From: UBA2421 sp002343075
GTDB lineage: Bacteria > Planctomycetota > Phycisphaerae > Tepidisphaerales > Tepidisphaeraceae
Reading direction: 5' to 3'
DNA length: 64,000 nt
Assembly: GCA_937982565.1 (NCBI GenBank)
Contig: CALJLN010000010.1
Location: 62,001-126,000, forward strand
Every line of letters starts with the position of its first letter. Positions within the stretch are counted from its first letter, which is position 1. Of the stretch, positions 60,601 through 64,000 are shown in pieces. A model generated the notes under the pieces. It did not search any database and was not told the DNA's origin. It was given only the letters and a program-made list of their open reading frames with translations. Both the position numbers and the translations under genes were made by a program.

Positions 60601-63600
60601 GCTTCTCAAGGCCGGACCGGGCGATGTGACGGTGGAGATTCTGGCCAACTTCGCCAACAGCGTCAGCCCGTCCTCGCGGCTGGGGTGGTATCAGCCGGGC
60701 AATGTCGGCTCGCTCAATCGGCTGCTCAATATTTCGCAAGCCGATGCCCAGAGCGTCAATGTCACCCCGGCGGGTGTCACCAGCTTTGACCCGGGCAGCG
60801 CCGAGTTTGGGCTCTACGGGCAATTCCCGGCATTCACCGACCGCGTCGTGTACAGCGAACACTCGCTCAACGCCTTTGAGACCAATGCCAATCGCAAGCA
60901 GAAGGTCCGTTTCTACCAGTTGAAGAATGCCGACGGCAGCGTGGTGCCCAACGCATATGTCTTCACGTTTGAAGAATGGAACGTCAGCTACGATCAGAAC
61001 GACATCATCGGCATCATCCGCAACGTGCGCGCCGCGCCGGCGGGGCCGGAGATCGGCCTTGAGAATCGCGACGGCGCATTCATGTTCCCCGACCGGCTCG
61101 TTTTCAACAACGTCAACGTGCTTGACGAGGACCTGCCCAATCAGGTTCACGACACCGCGGTGCTGCGCATCAATAACTCCGGCACGCAGCCGCTCAACAT
61201 CACCAGCATCGTGCTCAGCAACAGCGACTGGCAGATCACCTCCGGCGGGGGCGCGGCGACCATCAGCGCGGGCGGGTTCAAGGATGTAACCGTCAAGTTT
61301 GTCTACAAACGCACGGTCCGGGGCAATGAAATCCGCTCGGGCATGCTCACAATCAACAGCAACGACGCCGACGAACCGGCCAAGCAGGTCGAACTGCGCG
61401 GCGTGGCTCAGCGCAACAGCGAAAATGATGAAGAACCGTCGGCAGTCACGCTTCTTTCGGCGTTTGGCTACAACGTCAAGGTTCTCAACACCGGCCAGAG
61501 CCTCGGCAACGGCGGGCAGCGCGTCAAAGTGGGCGAAGAAGTCCTGAGCGATTTCTGGGCCAAGGCTGAAGGCGGGCTAAACGTCACCGTGCGCATGCTC
61601 GCGGCGTATCACCAGCAGGCGATTGACAAGGCCAGCAGCATCAGGTGGTTCAACCAGACAACCACCCCGCCAAGCAGCACCACGCTGATTTTCAAGCACC
61701 TCGCCGCCGACGGGCAGAGCATCCTCCCGCGGCTCGACAGCACCAGCCCCAACCCCAACCCGGCCATCGTGTCGTTTAACCCGGGCACCAACAACTTTGG
61801 CATCCGCGTTGATGGTCAATGGTCGGTCGCCGACTGGAACGTGCCCAACAGCATCAACCAGGGTGGCCATGCGATGCGATGGTACATCGCGAAGGATCGC
61901 GCCGGGAAGATCATTCCCAACACCTACATCCTGCTGCACGACTACACCGGGTCGAGCGTCACCAACTACGACTACCAGGACAACATCTACATCATCAGCA
62001 ATATTAAGCCCGTCACTCCATCGGTGGCACCCACTGCGCTCAGCGGGACCAGCAGCGGCGCGGGCATCTTCCTCAACTGGGCCGACAACACCGAAGGCAA
62101 CACCCTCGGCTACAACGTCTACCGCTCCAGTTCGGCCGGCGGCGTGTTTACTTTGCTCAATAGCTCGCCCGTCACCCAGAGCCAATATACCGATCCGACG
62201 GCACCCGTCGGCCAGACCAGTTTCTATCGAATCACCACCGTGAACGTACACGGCACAGAGTCGGCGCCGGCGACAACCAGCGCCGTCCGGCTGACCGATA
62301 CCGTCGCGCCGTCGGCGCCGAGCAACCTCGTCGCACAGGGCACGGCCAGCGGCATCACGCTCGATTGGAGCGACAACACCGAAGCCGATCTCGCCGGATA
62401 CAACATCTACCGGTCCAGCAGTTCCAATGGCACATTCACCAAGCTCAATACCACCGGCCTGCGCTCTCAGAGCGATTTCGTCGATGCGTCGGCTCCTTCG
62501 GGCGCGACGAGCTTCTATCGCGTGACCGCGGTCGATTTGAGCGGAAATGAGTCTGCGGTTGCGGCCATCAGCGCGTTTCGACCGACCAGCGGCAGCACGC
62601 CCACCGGCGCGACCAGCCTCAATGCCTCGGCGCAGAACGGCAGCACCGTGCTGCTTACCTGGGCCGACAACAGCAACAACGAAACCGGCTTCCGAGTCGA
62701 ACGCCGGCTGGCCTCGTCGCAGACATGGATTTCTGTCGGCACCGCCAACACCAACGCAACCTCGTTCACCGACACCACCGCCGCACCGGGCACCGCTTAC
62801 GCATATCGCGTCATCGCGTTCAATGCCTCGGGCGATGGCGCGTCGAGCAACGAAGCCGCCGTCTCCACGCCGGGCGCCGGGAGCGTCGCGCCGAGCAATC
62901 TCGTCGCGACCGTAGCGGGTAACAGTGTGATTAACCTCACCTGGATCGACAACAACACCGACGAAACCGGCTTCCGCATCGAACGCCGCACCGGAGGCAG
63001 CGGCGCATGGGCGTCCATCGGCACCGCAGCGGCCAATGCCACCACGTTCGCGGCGACCGGACTGCTCGAAGGCACCAGCTATTCGTTCCGAGTCATCGCA
63101 CTCACCCCCTCGGGCGATTCGGCCCCAAGCAATGAGTCGTCGGCGGTCACCAGCAGCCAGTTCACCAGCAGCGACATCGGCAACCCGCTGCCGGCCGGCT
63201 CGACGCAGACCATCACCAACAGCCTCGACTACAACCTGATCACCGGCGGCGCCGATATCTGGGGCACCGCCGACAGTTTCCGGTTTGCCTACAAGACGAT
63301 CACGGGTGACTTTGATGTCTCGGTGCGGGTCACCGGCACCGGCAACACCCATCCCACTGCGCAGGCGGGGCTGATGGCTCGTGCATCGATCACCAGCAGT
63401 TCGGCCAACGTCATCATGCGCACCGACTCCTCCAACCGCTTCCGGTTTGGCTACCGCACCACCACCGGCGGCACCACCACCGCGGTCGGGTCGGCCACGC
63501 ACCCGGCCGGGCAGGGCTACCTCCGCCTGCAGCGCGTCGGCAACACCTTCACCGGCTACAGCAGCACCGACGGCGTGAATTGGACCGTCACCAGCAGCAT

Positions 63601-64000
63601 CACCATCAACATGGGCAGCAGCGTTTTCGTCGGGCTGGCCGGGTCGAGCAAAAACGTCTCGCAGACCAACACCATCGAATTCCGCAGCTTCAACGACGGC
63701 GGCACACCCGCGCCCACTGCGCCGACCGCTCCGTCGGGCCTTGCTGCAACTGAAGGCACCAACAGCCAGGTGGCACTCACCTGGGCTGATAACAGCAACA
63801 ACGAAACCGGCTTCCGGGTCGAGCGAAAGACCGGCACCGGCGCGTATGTCACCATCGCCACACTGCCCGCAGGGCAAACCGCCTACCTCGATACCACGAG
63901 TGCGGCGGGAACGACGTACACCTATCGCGTCATCGCGACGGGAACACCTGCCGATTCGTTGCCCAGCAATGAGGCAACCATCACCACCGCAGGTGCGACG
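57674..64000 (+). CDS. Giant multi-domain surface protein (LEAR motif, Big_5-like, beta-propeller, ASH, FN3), 3' end outside window
   Basis: The frame from GTG 57674 (Shine-Dalgarno GGAGAG) is open for 2109 codons to the window end. There is no Sec-type signal; instead residues 20-30 read VEDLEARKLMGAD, close to the planctomycete extracellular motif (LExRxLL). Approximate layout: lectin-like region 60-280; Big_5-like Ig 281-395; glucose/sorbosone-dehydrogenase-like beta-propeller 402-815 (for example YAEGLRSAYDILFHTNGNMY, GKYYGHPNPLRG); ASH domain 819-926; unknown domain 930-1120; second ASH 1136-1246; second copy of the unknown domain 1255-1450; four FN3 repeats 1451-1826; lectin-like domain 1826-2006; another FN3 from 2019. 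Likely cell-surface or secreted, binding carbohydrate or building the envelope. Confidence 0.85.
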   Translation, partial: MSKTLELSPADRLNLAWKPIVEDLEARKLMGADTIQALPFLLDFNSNRDELVDKDGQGTGFTRVQLNSNAANSYLPGLIDLDTTAGVLKLTTTGNATAGGNSGSDNSLVNALETQFDGTTSGFVIQSRLKGPLSYLNDPYEQGGIYFGPDQDNYVKLVAIRQPSGNFLQFRDEQSTATGTTTTLPGGSTAQEVPIGSFGSINTLDLRLVGDAASGRVTAFYSVNGGAFVKVSAELTLTGTKKAAFFNSASRAGIMAFHKNNVGPITVTFDSFQISAGTSTAGRPTITGTRPGNGETNVSRDAFVAADLNLPNIGGGVDASTLTSTNVRLIRTSDGQLIPGSIDTTGGGDAIVYQPSTPLAANTGYTFIVTDGVRDTTGAAFIPFTSTFTTGTAGGVVDSSVAFEQIQLPNTFGNAWTSVTEGPDGKLYGTTIDGKIVRFTINSDGTVGTGQLINTIINREGGPRMTLSIAFAPNSTASNLIAYVSHGQYAGLPGLPLASNFTGKITKLTGANLQTAQDVVVGLPRSVKDHQNYQAVFGPNGRLYVNVSSMSAKGAPDNAWGLKEEVLLSAAILEIDVNAIGTGTIDVNSTGANPYNPFATNAPVKIYAEGLRSAYDILFHTNGNMYSATNGSAAGGNTPAKPGVAGTQLTNVATQNDYMFRIQQGKYYGHPNPLRGDYILGGGNPTSGADPFEIEPTPERPSAYPVGTQPESNFGGIAYNFGKNYSPNGMIEYRGNAFGGALNGKILIVRYSGGDDILVMTPGSNGTISDAKSGFQGFTGFVDPLDITQASGTGFLYVAEYGGQRITLLRPITPGGGVAEITNRDLRFNDVTSTSATTTGNRSKVTITNTGTGTLTISQAVFSGANGNNFSLTGGSTVPLSIAAGQTATLNIAFTATSTGIKTGTLTLSTNDPNRAQIAISLRGIGTSGEGGTNEPALQRVLDLYFGTNTIRTGGSESVLDFPQNPSSPDEVSLQKLLKAGPGDVTVEILANFANSVSPSSRLGWYQPGNVGSLNRLLNISQADAQSVNVTPAGVTSFDPGSAEFGLYGQFPAFTDRVVYSEHSLNAFETNANRKQKVRFYQLKNADGSVVPNAYVFTFEEWNVSYDQNDIIGIIRNVRAAPAGPEIGLENRDGAFMFPDRLVFNNVNVLDEDLPNQVHDTAVLRINNSGTQPLNITSIVLSNSDWQITSGGGAATISAGGFKDVTVKFVYKRTVRGNEIRSGMLTINSNDADEPAKQVELRGVAQRNSENDEEPSAVTLLSAFGYNVKVLNTGQSLGNGGQRVKVGEEVLSDFWAKAEGGLNVTVRMLAAYHQQAIDKASSIRWFNQTTTPPSSTTLIFKHLAADGQSILPRLDSTSPNPNPAIVSFNPGTNNFGIRVDGQWSVADWNVPNSINQGGHAMRWYIAKDRAGKIIPNTYILLHDYTGSSVTNYDYQDNIYIISNIKPVTPSVAPTALSGTSSGAGIFLNWADNTEGNTLGYNVYRSSSAGGVFTLLNSSPVTQSQYTDPTAPVGQTSFYRITTVNVHGTESAPATTSAVRLTDTVAPSAPSNLVAQGTASGITLDWSDNTEADLAGYNIYRSSSSNGTFTKLNTTGLRSQSDFVDASAPSGATSFYRVTAVDLSGNESAVAAISAFRPTSGSTPTGATSLNASAQNGSTVLLTWADNSNNETGFRVERRLASSQTWISVGTANTNATSFTDTTAAPGTAYAYRVIAFNASGDGASSNEAAVSTPGAGSVAPSNLVATVAGNSVINLTWIDNNTDETGFRIERRTGGSGAWASIGTAAANATTFAATGLLEGTSYSFRVIALTPSGDSAPSNESSAVTSSQFTSSDIGNPLPAGSTQTITNSLDYNLITGGADIWGTADSFRFAYKTITGDFDVSVRVTGTGNTHPTAQAGLMARASITSSSANVIMRTDSSNRFRFGYRTTTGGTTTAVGSATHPAGQGYLRLQRVGNTFTGYSSTDGVNWTVTSSITINMGSSVFVGLAGSSKNVSQTNTIEFRSFNDGGTPAPTAPTAPSGLAATEGTNSQVALTWADNSNNETGFRVERKTGTGAYVTIATLPAGQTAYLDTTSAAGTTYTYRVIATGTPADSLPSNEATITTAGAT

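Noticed and set aside
61577..63877. A 766-codon open frame on the minus strand opposite the giant surface protein
   Set aside because: It is the antisense of a clear FN3/ASH coding frame; its Gly/Arg/Ala-rich translation has no domain and arises from GC-rich codons.
1..64000. tRNA, rRNA, CRISPR arrays, insertion sequences
   Set aside because: No cloverleaf-like segment, rRNA-like block, regular spacer repeat or transposase motif was recognised on either strand by reading; a tRNAscan-type or CRISPR-finder search would be decisive.

Overview
The window looks like chromosomal DNA of a planctomycete, probably of the Phycisphaerae type (inference). The signs are a G+C-rich sequence, a DUF1559-like pseudopilin, a dockerin/PEP-CTERM surface protein, a very large FN3/ASH surface protein with an N-terminal motif like the planctomycete extracellular signature, a small CxxC zinc-ribbon membrane protein, and flagella encoded next to an NtrC-type regulator. 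I see no rRNA, tRNA, CRISPR array, insertion sequence or prophage. Both window ends cut genes.

Left part (1-16.7 kb). A truncated TIM-barrel gene is followed by GNAT and the Holliday-junction cluster ruvC-ruvA-ruvB (minus strand). Divergent from ruvC is an HldE-like protein with its two domains in reversed order, followed by two GT2 glycosyltransferases; together they look like a surface-sugar unit. Next come a di-haem cytochrome c peroxidase, a pseudopilin and a PEP-CTERM protein (minus), then a plus-strand run: TIM-barrel isomerase, zinc-ribbon protein, lysA, a probably broken small gene, an XRE regulator, a membrane protein, a methyltransferase and a creatininase-family hydrolase.

Centre (16.7-42.7 kb). 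One minus-strand flagellar cluster. Read in transcription order: FlgN-like chaperone, soluble histidine kinase, NtrC-type sigma-54 activator, then flgB, flgC, fliE, fliF, fliG, fliH, fliI, fliJ, a YlxF/MotE-like gene, fliK, flgD, flgE, flbD, fliL, fliN, fliO, fliP, fliQ, fliR, flhB, flhA, flhF, flhG, a small membrane protein and fliA. The order matches the Bacillus-type fla/che backbone, but fliM, motA/motB and chemotaxis genes are absent from the expected slots. A good sigma-54 promoter lies 41 bp upstream of flgB, so the kinase and activator probably drive the cluster, with FliA at its end controlling late genes elsewhere.

Right part (42.7-64 kb). A membrane-anchored TPR protein, a DUF1844 protein, an F420-type NADP reductase-like protein, a Tat-exported metallo-hydrolase, guanine deaminase, a bactofilin-like protein, a membrane protein, RecQ, an MNT/HepT toxin-antitoxin pair, a membrane-anchored hypothetical, hisS, trigger factor, a terminase-small-subunit-like HTH protein and an FHA protein. 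Divergent from the FHA gene, after a strongly structured leader, a giant surface protein starts with GTG at 57674 and stays open for 2109 codons to the window end. Several intergenic gaps hold degenerate, partly palindromic word repeats.
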